50,427 nt of DNA from Lachnospiraceae bacterium (GTDB lineage Bacteria > Bacillota > Clostridia > Lachnospirales > Lachnospiraceae). The stretch spans positions 1 to 50,427 of the forward strand of contig JAILQK010000172.1 of NCBI GenBank assembly GCA_024699045.1, in the 5' to 3' direction. The translations under genes were made by a program, and so were the position numbers. Below the pieces are notes generated by a model that saw nothing but the letters and a program-made list of their open reading frames with translations, did no database searches and was not told the origin of the DNA. Numbering within the stretch: position 1 is the first letter of the stretch; the number at the start of each line of letters is the position of its first letter. Below, one piece after another: positions 1 through 7,934 of this stretch.

Positions 1-936
1 GGCAGCGGGTCAGACAGCGAAGGCGTTCATAACGGAAAAGAAAAAGATCAGATGGTTAAAGCGGCGCTGCTTTGGATACTTTTATCGGTGACCGCCGCTG
101 TCGGTTATTATATAAAGCCCCAGACGATCATCGCATATATAGCGATCGCAGTGTATTTTGCTTTTGATGCGGGAATGGGGGCTTTAAGGCGCCGGATCCT
201 CTTTCTTGGAACAGGGCTTTTGTCTCTTGTGCTCATGTTATTTTTGACGAAAGCGGCGCTGATACCTTCCATAGGGATCGAAACGGATGATGAACGCAGC
301 TTCGGGATGGCGCATTATTTTATGATGGGACTCAACGATGAGACCGACGGGGTATATTCGGATGAGGACACGTTATACACGGACGCCTTTGAAACGCCCG
401 AGGAGAAGCGCAGGGCCGACATGGAGCTTGCCGGAGACAGGATAAAGGCTTACGGGCCGGCGGGACTCATCGAGCACCTGAAAAACAAGACTCTGGTAAA
501 CTATAATGACGGGCTTTTTGCCTGGGGGATCGACGGAAACTTTTTTGGCGGAAGGGACTATGAGGATCTCGGCAGTGTTCCCGATATGAGTTTTACCGAA
601 TGGATATGGAGCTTTATAAGACCTGACGGGGCGGATCACGGTAAGTATTCGTCCGCGCAGCAGACGATCTGGATAACGGTGCTTTTGCTGGGACTTATAT
701 TCGCATGTTTTGCGCTGCGAGATCTTTTCATAAAAAATACACCTTCCGGCGGAACGACGGCATCCTGTGGCAGCGGGATGGCCTATATCGTCATGCTGGC
801 GCTTGCGGGACTTTTCGTCTTTGAACTTTTATTTGAAGCAAAGGCAAGATATCTGTTTATATATATTCCGTATTATCTTATACTGTCGGTATACGGCACA
901 GCTTATCTGAGCGGTGGAGCGAAATGGGAGCGATAA
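1..936 (+). CDS. Membrane glycosyltransferase-like protein, C-terminal part (5' end outside window)
   Basis: The reading frame is open from base 1, so the ATG at 52 is probably internal and the true start lies upstream. The visible 311 residues hold hydrophobic segments near both ends and a soluble loop between them with GLIEHL and LVNYNDGLFAWG. The C-terminus carries EAKARYLFIYIPYY, a pattern typical of the last segments of GT39/ArnT-like membrane glycosyltransferases that use polyprenyl-phosphate sugars. I recognise the overall pattern from clostridial membrane glycosyltransferases, but the catalytic N-terminal part is missing, so substrate cannot be stated. The stop overlaps the next gene by 13 bases, which suggests co-transcription. 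Confidence 0.6.
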   Translation, partial: GSGSDSEGVHNGKEKDQMVKAALLWILLSVTAAVGYYIKPQTIIAYIAIAVYFAFDAGMGALRRRILFLGTGLLSLVLMLFLTKAALIPSIGIETDDERSFGMAHYFMMGLNDETDGVYSDEDTLYTDAFETPEEKRRADMELAGDRIKAYGPAGLIEHLKNKTLVNYNDGLFAWGIDGNFFGGRDYEDLGSVPDMSFTEWIWSFIRPDGADHGKYSSAQQTIWITVLLLGLIFACFALRDLFIKNTPSGGTTASCGSGMAYIVMLALAGLFVFELLFEAKARYLFIYIPYYLILSVYGTAYLSGGAKWER

Positions 937-1172
937 AAGATTTTTTTAATCCGAAAAAGAAAATAGAGATAAAGGGGATGGCCGATAACTTTTATGCGAC
1001 CGATGATTGTGACGGCTGCGGAGAATGTTACAGGAAGTGCCCGACAGGTCATATAAAGATGATAGACGGCCGGCCGGACTGGGGGAAGCCCTGCCTCATG
1101 TGCGCCCAGTGCGGAACGGTGTGTCCAAAGGGAGCGATCAGATACGGAAAGCCGCCCGGTAAGGATCAGTGA
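924..1172 (+). CDS. Small 2x[4Fe-4S] ferredoxin-type protein
   Basis: An 82-residue protein with two CxxCxxCxxxCP motifs, CDGCGECYRKCP and CLMCAQCGTVCP, each of the kind that binds a [4Fe-4S] cluster. The second motif runs into AIRYG. This arrangement resembles the C-terminal half of EFR1-type proteins, which normally carry an N-terminal flavodoxin domain; here that domain is absent and the preceding gene is a membrane enzyme. The role is therefore electron transfer with unknown partners. GGTGGAG lies just before the ATG. The gene overlaps the upstream glycosyltransferase by 13 bases and its last codons overlap convergent yigZ. Confidence 0.8.
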   Translation: MGAIKDFFNPKKKIEIKGMADNFYATDDCDGCGECYRKCPTGHIKMIDGRPDWGKPCLMCAQCGTVCPKGAIRYGKPPGKDQ

Positions 1173-1182
1173 TCCTTACCGG
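1156..1182. repeat. Perfect 13-bp inverted repeat across two convergent stop codons
   Basis: The arms 1156-1168 and 1170-1182 are perfect reverse complements around one central base. The repeat holds the ferredoxin stop (1170-1172) and the yigZ stop (1166-1168 on the opposite strand), so the two proteins end in near-identical residues, GKDQ and GKDH. It could fold in either transcript. No T-tract follows on either side, so a classical intrinsic terminator is not shown. Confidence 0.8.
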
Positions 1183-1807
1183 CTGCAATATAGACCAGAT
1201 CCATCGGATCTATCTTTACGGATGAGCCTGTGAGGTCTACCAGATCTTTTTTTACGGATTCATAATCGTCGGCAAAGGCTGCGAGAGTGTAGGCAACCTT
1301 TTCGGTATAGACGGCATCCGTCCGGGTCAGATCGTGGGAGCCGAGGTAATGATCTATGACCCTGGTATGGGTATAATCAAAGGTTATCATAAACTGCTGC
1401 ATAAGCTGCATCTCAGAGATCTCTGCGTCCTCAAGCGCGGCTTTTGCGGCATCGGTATAAGCCCGTACCAGGCCTCCGGTGCCTAAAAGAGTGCCCCCGA
1501 AGTAACGGGTAACGACGAGACACACATCCTTAAGTCCTGCGCCGGAAAGCACCTCAAGGATAGGGGCGCCCGCGGTCCCCGACGGCTCTCCGTCATCGGA
1601 GGAATGCACGGTGTCGGGAAAACCGTCTTTTCCCCTTATGATATAGGCGCTGCAATGATGCTTTGCATCATGGTATTTTTTCTTCTCTCCGGTTATCAGC
1701 GTTTCGGCATCACTGACCGAGGATACGGCCCTGACCGTTCCCATGAATTTTGAGCGTTTGACTTCCACGAGGGAGGCGCCGCTTTTTGTGATCGTTTTGT
1801 AGGACAT
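1166..1807 (-). CDS. yigZ: YigZ/IMPACT family protein
   Basis: A 213-residue protein with the UPF0029/IMPACT signature: KRSKFMGTV near the N-terminus, then DDGEPSGTAGAPIL and VTRYFGGTLLGTGGLVRAY, followed by a C-terminal domain of the DUF1949 type. Family length is about 205-215 residues, which favours the ATG at 1807 (MSYKTI) over an upstream ATG at 1885. The cellular role of YigZ is not settled; eukaryotic IMPACT regulates translation through GCN2. There is no clear Shine-Dalgarno, and a TATAAT lies only about seven bases before the chosen ATG. The gene is convergent with the ferredoxin gene and overlaps it by seven bases. Confidence 0.9.
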   Translation of the reverse strand: MSYKTITKSGASLVEVKRSKFMGTVRAVSSVSDAETLITGEKKKYHDAKHHCSAYIIRGKDGFPDTVHSSDDGEPSGTAGAPILEVLSGAGLKDVCLVVTRYFGGTLLGTGGLVRAYTDAAKAALEDAEISEMQLMQQFMITFDYTHTRVIDHYLGSHDLTRTDAVYTEKVAYTLAAFADDYESVKKDLVDLTGSSVKIDPMDLVYIAAGKDH

Positions 1808-1870
1808 GGGTTTATTATAATCTATTTGACCGTATCTATAAACGGTAAAAACGGGTCGGATGTGTATCTT

Positions 1871-1964
1871 CCCGGCGACATTCAAGGTATTGCCCGGACA
1901 TTCCCGGCGACATTCCCGGACATTCCCGGCATTCCCGGGTATTGCCGGGTTCCGAAAATTCCGG
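1871..1964. repeat. Degenerate tandem CATTCCCGG repeats
   Basis: Four exact CATTCCCGG units lie at 1899-1907, 1911-1919, 1921-1929 and 1930-1938. Degenerate relatives flank them (ATTGCCCGG near 1889, ATTGCCGGG near 1941). They fill the intergenic space between yigZ and the rpmE promoter. A short open frame that runs through this stretch has repetitive composition and no ribosome binding site, so I do not call it a gene. Confidence 0.75.
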
Positions 1965-1965
1965 C

Positions 1966-1994
1966 TTGTGTTTTGGACATTGATGTGATAATAT
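1966..1994 (+). promoter_or_regulatory. Predicted rpmE promoter
   Basis: A -35 element TTGTGT (1966-1971) and a -10 element TAATAT (1989-1994) are separated by 17 bases. TG at 1986-1987 gives an extended -10. Transcription would begin near 2001, leaving a leader of about 100 bases before rpmE. Confidence 0.5.
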
Positions 1995-2000
1995 ATTTGT

Positions 2001-2099
2001 CGCTCACGTTTTGGTGGGGATCAGAAAGCAGATGATCATTAAAGCGAGGCCGCCGGTCGGAAACCGGCAGCTCACGGAAAGGGTAATGAGGTCAGAATA
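2001..2099 (+). promoter_or_regulatory. Structured 5' leader of rpmE (possible ribosomal-protein leader)
   Basis: The leader can fold two hairpins: GATCA/TGATC around 2020-2038, and GCCGGT (2052-2057) with ACCGGC (2063-2068). A GAGGT Shine-Dalgarno follows at 2088-2092. L31 leaders bound by the protein itself are known in Firmicutes; that this is one of them is inference from location and structure only. Confidence 0.35.
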
Positions 2100-2303
2100 A
2101 TGAAAGAGAATATCCATCCTGAATATCATCAGGCGACAGTTACATGTCATTGCGGCAATACTTTTACGGTAGGATCGACCATACCGGAGATCCGAGTGGA
2201 AATATGCTCAAAGTGCCATCCCTTCTATACGGGACAGCAGAAGGCAGCACGTGCTGACGGACGTATCGAGAAGTTCAACAAAAAGTACGCTGCAAAGAAC
2301 TAG
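2100..2303 (+). CDS. rpmE: 50S ribosomal protein L31 (zinc-binding form)
   Basis: A 67-residue protein starting [10 protein letters not shown] with TCHCGNTF and [12 protein letters not shown], diagnostic of L31. Cysteines at 16, 18, 36 and 39 make the C+ zinc-binding version (RpmE) rather than the zinc-free paralogue YtiA/RpmE2. The protein joins the 50S central protuberance and contacts the 30S subunit. The gene is monocistronic: it has its own promoter and leader and ends at a strong terminator ten bases downstream. Confidence 0.97.
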   Translation: MKENIHPEYHQATVTCHCGNTFTVGSTIPEIRVEICSKCHPFYTGQQKAARADGRIEKFNKKYAAKN

Positions 2304-2314
2304 CAATCACAGGG

Positions 2315-2350
2315 CACCGTTGTTTTTCATGCAAAAACAACGGTGTTTTT
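2315..2350 (+). terminator. Rho-independent terminator of rpmE
   Basis: A perfect 13-bp stem (2315-2327 with 2333-2345) with a five-base loop is followed directly by TTTTT (2346-2350). It lies twelve bases after the rpmE stop. Confidence 0.93.
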
Positions 2351-2356
2351 ATATTC

Positions 2357-2388
2357 AAAAGTGAACGGATCTGATTCGTTCACTTTTT
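2357..2388 (+). terminator. Second terminator-like hairpin before DUF1385 gene
   Basis: Arms 2357-2367 and 2377-2387 pair over eleven bases with a nine-base loop; the right arm ends in TTTTT. It begins seven bases after the first terminator. It may back up rpmE termination, or act as a leader hairpin for the gene that starts at 2409. Confidence 0.6.
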
Positions 2389-2408
2389 CATTTATTGGGA
2401 GATAAAGC

Positions 2409-3401
2409 ATGAAAAGATCGTTCGTTAAGTTGCTTGGCATGATCCTGTCCGCATACTCCGGGATAGGGGGACAGGCGGTCATGGAAGGCGTCATGATGCG
2501 CAACAAGGATAACTACGCGGTTGCGGTAAGACGCGCCGACGGAGAGATCGTGGTAAAAAAAGATGAGTATAAGGGAGTGATCGGAAATAAGACGCTGTAT
2601 AAGATCCCGATAATAAGAGGGATCCTGTCTTTTATCGATTCTCTGGTGCTCGGAATGTCCACACTTAATTTCTCATCGGACATATACATCCAGGGAGAGG
2701 AGACCGCTCAGGCTTCAGAGGAGAGTGAGGATAAGGCTCCGGAAGGGGACAAAGACGCGAAGACGGGTTCTGCAGGAGAATCGGCGCTTTCGGTGATCGT
2801 AACGATAGTCGCTCTGATACTTGCTCTGGGGCTTTTCATGGTGCTTCCCTACTTTGCAAGCCTTCTTTTCAAGCCTCTCGTGGGAACGGGAGTAGGATTG
2901 TCGCTTATAGAGGGCGTGATAAGACTCCTGATCTTTATAGCCTATGTCAAGGTGATAAGCCTGATGGAGGATATAAGGCGTGTCTTCATGTATCACGGGG
3001 CAGAGCATAAGTGCATAAACTGCATAGAGTCCGGGCTTCCGCTCAACGTGGAGAATGTAAGGAAATCAAGCCGTGAACACAGGCGCTGCGGTACCAGCTT
3101 CCTTTTGTATGTGATGGTGATCTCGATCATATTTTTTGCTTTTATACAAACGGATATAAGATGGATGAAGGTCGTGCTCAGGGTCCTTTTGATCCCGGTC
3201 ATCGCGGGTGTCTCGTATGAGTTCATAAGACTGGCGGGAAGATCTGATAACGCCCTTGTGAAGATATTCAGCAAGCCCGGGATGTGGCTTCAGAAGCTTA
3301 CAACGAGAGAGCCGGACGATACCATGATCGAGGTCGGGATGCGTTCCGTGGAGGAGGTATTTGACTGGCAGGGATTCCTTAAGGAACAGGCGGAGGAATG
3401 A
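2409..3401 (+). CDS. DUF1385 (YqhQ-like) membrane protein
   Basis: A 330-residue protein recognised by GGQAVMEGVMMRN near the N-terminus and by HGAEHKCINCIE around residue 200, both hallmarks of DUF1385. Hydrophobic segments lie at about residues 125-150, 160-180, 225-245 and 255-270; a charged, low-complexity linker lies near 95-125. The domain's function is unknown; the family often neighbours prmC and prfA, as here. GGGAG stands seven to ten bases before the ATG. The stop overlaps prmC by four bases (ATGA), implying translational coupling. Confidence 0.9.
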   Translation: MKRSFVKLLGMILSAYSGIGGQAVMEGVMMRNKDNYAVAVRRADGEIVVKKDEYKGVIGNKTLYKIPIIRGILSFIDSLVLGMSTLNFSSDIYIQGEETAQASEESEDKAPEGDKDAKTGSAGESALSVIVTIVALILALGLFMVLPYFASLLFKPLVGTGVGLSLIEGVIRLLIFIAYVKVISLMEDIRRVFMYHGAEHKCINCIESGLPLNVENVRKSSREHRRCGTSFLLYVMVISIIFFAFIQTDIRWMKVVLRVLLIPVIAGVSYEFIRLAGRSDNALVKIFSKPGMWLQKLTTREPDDTMIEVGMRSVEEVFDWQGFLKEQAEE

Positions 3402-4321
3402 CCTGCGCATCACTTTTGCAAAGCGGCATCGAAAGCCTCAGGCAGGCCGGGATCGAGGATGCCGAAACGGATGCGCGGATCCTTTTTGAATATGTCACGG
3501 GAATGGGCAGGAACGATCTGATCCTGCACGGTGATGAGGATCCCGAAGAGGTAGCGGGGAGCTTTGATCCGGTCTCGGAGCAGGACCAGCTCGAAGGATC
3601 CGTATCCGGAAGAGAGAGCGTGACCGAAAGATACACGAAGCTCATCGCAAGGCGGGCGACACACCTCCCGGTGCAGTATATAACCGGGATGGCGGATTTT
3701 ATGGGGCTTCGGTTTATGGTGAATGAAAACGTGCTGATCCCCCGCCAGGACACCGAGTTTCTCGTGGAAGAGATGATGCGCGAGGTCGGGGACGGCTCAT
3801 CGGTTTTGGATATCTGCACCGGATCGGGCTGCATACTGCTCTCGCTTATGAGATATAAGAACGATATAAGCGGCACGGGATGTGATGTGTCCCGGGAAGC
3901 GCTCGAGGTCGCAAAAAGAAACGAAAAGCTCATCTTCGGAAATGCCGGTGCGGGAGACATACCCGTAAGGCCCGTGACCTGGATCGAATCCGATATGTTT
4001 GAAAAGATAGAGGGAAGCTTTGATCATATTGTCTGCAACCCTCCCTACATAAGATCCGGCGTAATACCGACACTGATGCCTGAGGTGAGGGAGCATGAAC
4101 CGTTAACGGCGCTTGACGGGGATGTGGACGGACTTCGCTTCTATCGGATCCTTGCGCTTAAAGCGCGGGAGCATATCAACCGTCACGGGAAGCTTTTCCT
4201 GGAGATCGGGTTTGATGAGGCGGACGCGGTGAAGGCGCTCCTTCTTAAAAACGGGTATAAGGATATTGAGGTTTATAAGGACTATTCGGGCAATGACCGG
4301 GTGATAAAAGCGGGGATTTAA
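3398..4321 (+). CDS. prmC: Release factor glutamine methyltransferase PrmC
   Basis: PrmC (HemK) N5-methylates the glutamine of the GGQ motif of class I release factors, using S-adenosylmethionine. The 307-residue protein has an N-terminal helical recognition domain, the [14 protein letters not shown]-binding loop, and the catalytic NPPYI motif in [18 protein letters not shown] precedes the Rossmann domain as in the family. The ATG overlaps the DUF1385 stop, and the substrate gene prfA starts 13 bases downstream, so enzyme and substrate are co-transcribed. Confidence 0.96.
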   Translation: MTCASLLQSGIESLRQAGIEDAETDARILFEYVTGMGRNDLILHGDEDPEEVAGSFDPVSEQDQLEGSVSGRESVTERYTKLIARRATHLPVQYITGMADFMGLRFMVNENVLIPRQDTEFLVEEMMREVGDGSSVLDICTGSGCILLSLMRYKNDISGTGCDVSREALEVAKRNEKLIFGNAGAGDIPVRPVTWIESDMFEKIEGSFDHIVCNPPYIRSGVIPTLMPEVREHEPLTALDGDVDGLRFYRILALKAREHINRHGKLFLEIGFDEADAVKALLLKNGYKDIEVYKDYSGNDRVIKAGI

Positions 4322-4334
4322 CAAGGAGATCCTG

Positions 4335-5411
4335 ATGTTTGAGAATGTAGAGAACATAGTATTGAAATATGATGAGCTCATGAGGCGCATATCGGAGCCG
4401 GATGCGGCTTCTGACAGCAATAAGTACATGGAGCTCATGAAGGAGCAGGCTACCCTCATGCCGGTGGTCGAGGCTTATAAAGCCTACAAGGACAATGAGG
4501 CCCTGATCGAGGAGTCACTGCAGCTTATCGATGATGAATCGGATCCCGAGCTTAAGGAGCTTGCAAGGGAAGAGCTTGCCTCGGCAAAGGACCGTCAGCC
4601 GGAGCTTATAAAGGAACTCAGACTGCTGCTCATCCCGAAGGACAGGAATGACGATCGTAATGTGATCATGGAGATCCGCGCGGGCGCGGGCGGAGATGAG
4701 GCGGCTTTATTCTCCTACGATCTGTATCGCATGTATACGCACTATATCGAATCCAGAGGCTGGAAAACCGAGCTTTTGGAATGTGAGGAGACCGGGATAG
4801 GCGGGATGAAGAATATCTCCTTTATGGTCAAGGGAACGGGGGTTTATTCCGTGCTCAAATATGAATCAGGGGTTCACAGGGTCCAGCGGGTGCCCGAGAC
4901 AGAATCGGGAGGACGGATACACACGTCTACCGCCACGGTCGCGGTCATGCCCGAGGCGGAAGAGGTCGATGTCAGGATCGATGAGAAGGATATAAGGATC
5001 GATGTGATGAGGGCATCGGGAAACGGAGGACAGTGCGTCAATACCACGGATTCCGCGGTGCGGCTCACACACTATCCCACCGGGATCGTCATTTATTCCC
5101 AGACCGAGAAGTCTCAGCTGCAGAATAAATCAAAGGCTTTTGCGCTGCTCAGATCCAAACTGTACGATCTGGAGCTTCAGAAGAAGCAGGATGCCGAGTC
5201 TGCGGAGCGCCGGAGCCAGATAGGCACCGGGGACAGATCGGAGAAGATAAGGACATATAATTTCCCGCAGGGAAGAGTCACCGATCACAGGATACATCTT
5301 ACGCTCTATAAGATCGACGATATCATGAACGGGGATCTGAAAGAGGTCATAGATGCTCTTGCGGAGGCAGACAGGGCGGCAAAGCTTTCCGAAATGAATG
5401 AAAGCGCCTGA
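4335..5411 (+). CDS. prfA: Peptide chain release factor 1
   Basis: RF1 recognises UAA and UAG and triggers peptidyl-tRNA hydrolysis. The 358-residue length is normal. The codon-reading PxT tripeptide is PET in [15 protein letters not shown], which separates RF1 from RF2 (SPF). The catalytic GGQ lies in [10 protein letters not shown], whose glutamine is the PrmC target. AAGGAG is placed well before the ATG. It is the last gene of the DUF1385-prmC-prfA unit; no strong terminator follows. Confidence 0.97.
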   Translation: MFENVENIVLKYDELMRRISEPDAASDSNKYMELMKEQATLMPVVEAYKAYKDNEALIEESLQLIDDESDPELKELAREELASAKDRQPELIKELRLLLIPKDRNDDRNVIMEIRAGAGGDEAALFSYDLYRMYTHYIESRGWKTELLECEETGIGGMKNISFMVKGTGVYSVLKYESGVHRVQRVPETESGGRIHTSTATVAVMPEAEEVDVRIDEKDIRIDVMRASGNGGQCVNTTDSAVRLTHYPTGIVIYSQTEKSQLQNKSKAFALLRSKLYDLELQKKQDAESAERRSQIGTGDRSEKIRTYNFPQGRVTDHRIHLTLYKIDDIMNGDLKEVIDALAEADRAAKLSEMNESA

Positions 5412-5416
5412 TCAGG

Positions 5417-5445
5417 TTTTTGAAAATCCGCGGGTGTGATATAAT
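5417..5445 (+). promoter_or_regulatory. Predicted extended -10 promoter for the PAS-GGDEF gene
   Basis: TATAAT at 5440-5445 is preceded by TG at 5437-5438 (TGaTATAAT). The -35 region 17 bases upstream is poor (TTTTTG, 5417-5422), which an extended -10 can tolerate. It sits between prfA and the cyclase gene. Confidence 0.5.
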
Positions 5446-5486
5446 GAGAACCGACTTTTTATTTACAGGAGATAAAAGAGGAGACA

Positions 5487-6848
5487 ATGGCAGAGGCGGA
5501 AGCCCAAAGCATGACAAATGACATAGAGGGCTTAAGGCAGGAGTTAGAAGATACGAGGGAGCAGCTTGATATCCTTCTGGCGAGCATGCCCGGAGGTGTC
5601 ATGACATATGACGCAGATACCGGCAAGATAATCTATATCAACGAGGGAATGCTGTCTATCTTCGGATGCGGAGAGGAGGAATTCCGCAAACATTTCATGG
5701 ACAGCTTCAGCCTTTTTGTGATGAAGGAGGACCGGCACAGGGTAAAGGATCTCATCGATACGCAGATCCAGTTTTTTGATCACGTCGAGCTTACATACAG
5801 AGCGGTCGGGCTTATGGGTGATATAGTGTGGTTTGTCCATAAAGCTACGCTCAGGAGGCTTGCAGACGGACGGAAGGTTTTTTTCTGCATCCTTTCGGAT
5901 GTAACCGAACAGCGCGCGATACAGGAGCAGCTTCAGGCCACCAACGATCAGCTCTACATGGAGACGGAACGCTTCAAGCTTATCGAAGAAGCGATAGACA
6001 ATGTGGAATATGATTATGATGTGGACAGCGACAACCTTTCCGTTTCGAGAAAGGACAGCGAGGGAGTAAGGCACTGGAAAAACGTCGATGATGCTTTCAA
6101 GGGCGGCCAGGTCTTTTCCGCGATACATCCGGAGGATCGGGATGTCGTGAAGTCTGTCTATGAATCGGCCCTTAAAAACGAGGGCAAGGGTGTGGTCGAG
6201 TACAGGATGGCGGCTGAGGGAGAAGCCTATATGTGGTACCGCCTCAACTATGCCTCATTTGAAGGTAAGAATGAGCGGATCATCCGTATGGTAGGCTCTG
6301 CGAAGGATATCACGGAGGAAAAGCTGGAGCAGGAAAGACTCCGCACCGAGGCCGAGCGCGACGGTATGACGGGGCTCCTGAACAAGACCGCGATGCAGCT
6401 GTACTGCGCGGCGCTTCTGGCAAAGAGTGAGTTCAATGACTGCCATGCGCTTTTTATGATCGACACGGATAATTTCAAGTCCGTGAATGATACTCTGGGA
6501 CACGGCATCGGCGATGATACGATCAAATTCGTGGCCAGAGGTATAAAAAATGTCTTCAGGGATACCGACCTTGTGGGACGCATGGGCGGGGATGAGTTCA
6601 TGGTGCTCATGAGCCATACAACGCTTGAGATAGCGGAGGAAAGAGCCCGCAGGCTGAACGACAAGATAAGATCAGAGGTCAAGGGACTTGACGAAAGCGT
6701 GCATATAAGCTGCTCCATAGGCATAGCGTTTTATGCCAAGAACGGAGAGGATTACGACAGCCTGTTCAAGGCGGCTGACAGTGCTCTGTATGAGGCAAAG
6801 GAATCAGGAAAGGATTGCTACAGGGTTTATGGGGAGAGCAGCGAATAG
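5487..6848 (+). CDS. Diguanylate cyclase with PAS sensor domains
   Basis: A 453-residue protein with no clear membrane segment. Residues about 10-145 form a PAS domain (SMPGGVMTYDADTGKIIYIN), 155-270 a second PAS/PAC-like region, and 280-453 a GGDEF domain. The active site GGDEF is intact at residues 367-371, so it should condense two GTP to cyclic di-GMP. An RxxD product-inhibition site (RDTD, 358-361) sits exactly five residues before it, so feedback inhibition is likely. AGGAG stands before the ATG. The last 20 bases overlap the next lipoprotein gene. Confidence 0.93.
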   Translation: MAEAEAQSMTNDIEGLRQELEDTREQLDILLASMPGGVMTYDADTGKIIYINEGMLSIFGCGEEEFRKHFMDSFSLFVMKEDRHRVKDLIDTQIQFFDHVELTYRAVGLMGDIVWFVHKATLRRLADGRKVFFCILSDVTEQRAIQEQLQATNDQLYMETERFKLIEEAIDNVEYDYDVDSDNLSVSRKDSEGVRHWKNVDDAFKGGQVFSAIHPEDRDVVKSVYESALKNEGKGVVEYRMAAEGEAYMWYRLNYASFEGKNERIIRMVGSAKDITEEKLEQERLRTEAERDGMTGLLNKTAMQLYCAALLAKSEFNDCHALFMIDTDNFKSVNDTLGHGIGDDTIKFVARGIKNVFRDTDLVGRMGGDEFMVLMSHTTLEIAEERARRLNDKIRSEVKGLDESVHISCSIGIAFYAKNGEDYDSLFKAADSALYEAKESGKDCYRVYGESSE

Positions 6849-7881
6849 ACTTGTCCTTGGGGCTACCTGTTTTTTACTGATCATCACAGGCCTTGCAGGT
6901 TGCGGGGCGGGGACGGCGCATATACAGGAGGCGGACGCCCTCATAGAAAACGGCTCTTATTCGGAGGCCCTCGATAGTCTGGAGGTGGCTGAAAATTCCG
7001 GTGAGGATAAAAGACTGATCCACAGATCGCGCGGGATAGCCTATATGGGGCTTTCCGACTACTATACGGCGATCGAGGAATTTATCGCGGCGCTTTCTCT
7101 CAGCAACGGTTATGTCCGGGACATGGACATAGATATCTCTTATTATCTTGCGGTAGCGCAATACCGTACAGGAGATATCAGTGCTGCAAACGAGACTTAC
7201 TCGGCGATCATCGCCATAGATCCGGGTGAGTCCGATGCTTATTATCTCAGGGGGCGGACTTATCTGATGCTCCAGGATATCGACAATGCAAAGTCCGATT
7301 TTGATAAAGCCGTAAAGCTGTCGCCCGATGATCCGGATCTTTATGTGCAGATCTTCGAGGCAATGTCAGGCGCAGGACTTGCGGATGACGGGAAGAGATA
7401 TCTGAAGAGCGCGATGGAGCTGAATACAAAGCTTACTTCTTTTCAGAAGGGGCGGCTTTATTATTGCATGGGTGACTACGAGGGAGCCAGACAGAGCCTT
7501 GAGAGCGCGGTAAGCGAAGGGAATGACACCGAAGCGATACTCTATCTGGGGAGAACGTACGAGGCGCTCGGAGACACAAACTACGCGGCTTCGCTTTACA
7601 GGTCCTATCTGGAAGGCGATCCGGGGAATGCGCAGGTCATGAACCAGCTGGGGCTTTGTCTGATCGATCTTAACGACTATAACGGCGCGCTGGATGCTTT
7701 TGAAAAAGGGATAAACATCGGGGATCCCGCAATGGACCAGTCACTGAGATTCAATCAGATCACGGCTTATGAATACACGGGGGATTTTGACAGGGCCAAG
7801 ACGCTTATGGCGGATTATCTGGCCAAGTATCCCGGAGATGAAGAAGCAATAAGGGAAAACGACTTTCTTTCAACCAGGTGA
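6829..7881 (+). CDS. TPR-repeat lipoprotein
   Basis: From the ATG at 6829 the protein is 350 residues with a lipoprotein signal peptide ending in the lipobox LAGC (Cys25). An in-frame ATG further upstream exists but would bury the signal peptide, so I prefer 6829. After the signal, tetratricopeptide repeats fill almost the whole protein, seen as repeated patterns such as SDAYYLRGRTYLMLQDIDNAKSDFDKAV. Such proteins act as extracellular scaffolds; the partner is unknown. The 20-base overlap with the cyclase gene suggests one transcript. Confidence 0.85.
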   Translation: MGRAANRLVLGATCFLLIITGLAGCGAGTAHIQEADALIENGSYSEALDSLEVAENSGEDKRLIHRSRGIAYMGLSDYYTAIEEFIAALSLSNGYVRDMDIDISYYLAVAQYRTGDISAANETYSAIIAIDPGESDAYYLRGRTYLMLQDIDNAKSDFDKAVKLSPDDPDLYVQIFEAMSGAGLADDGKRYLKSAMELNTKLTSFQKGRLYYCMGDYEGARQSLESAVSEGNDTEAILYLGRTYEALGDTNYAASLYRSYLEGDPGNAQVMNQLGLCLIDLNDYNGALDAFEKGINIGDPAMDQSLRFNQITAYEYTGDFDRAKTLMADYLAKYPGDEEAIRENDFLSTR

Positions 7882-7934
7882 ACGGGTGAACCCGGATCCT
7901 TTCGAAAGGGAATATTTATCAGGAGAATCGAAAT

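Noticed and set aside
1826-2035. Open frame of 69 codons after yigZ
   Set aside because: It consists mostly of repeated CATTCCCGG, has no ribosome binding site and overlaps the rpmE promoter.
7882-7934. CCTTT-AAAGG hairpin before nrdD as NrdR box or terminator
   Set aside because: Too short, no T-run, and no match to the NrdR consensus that I can see.
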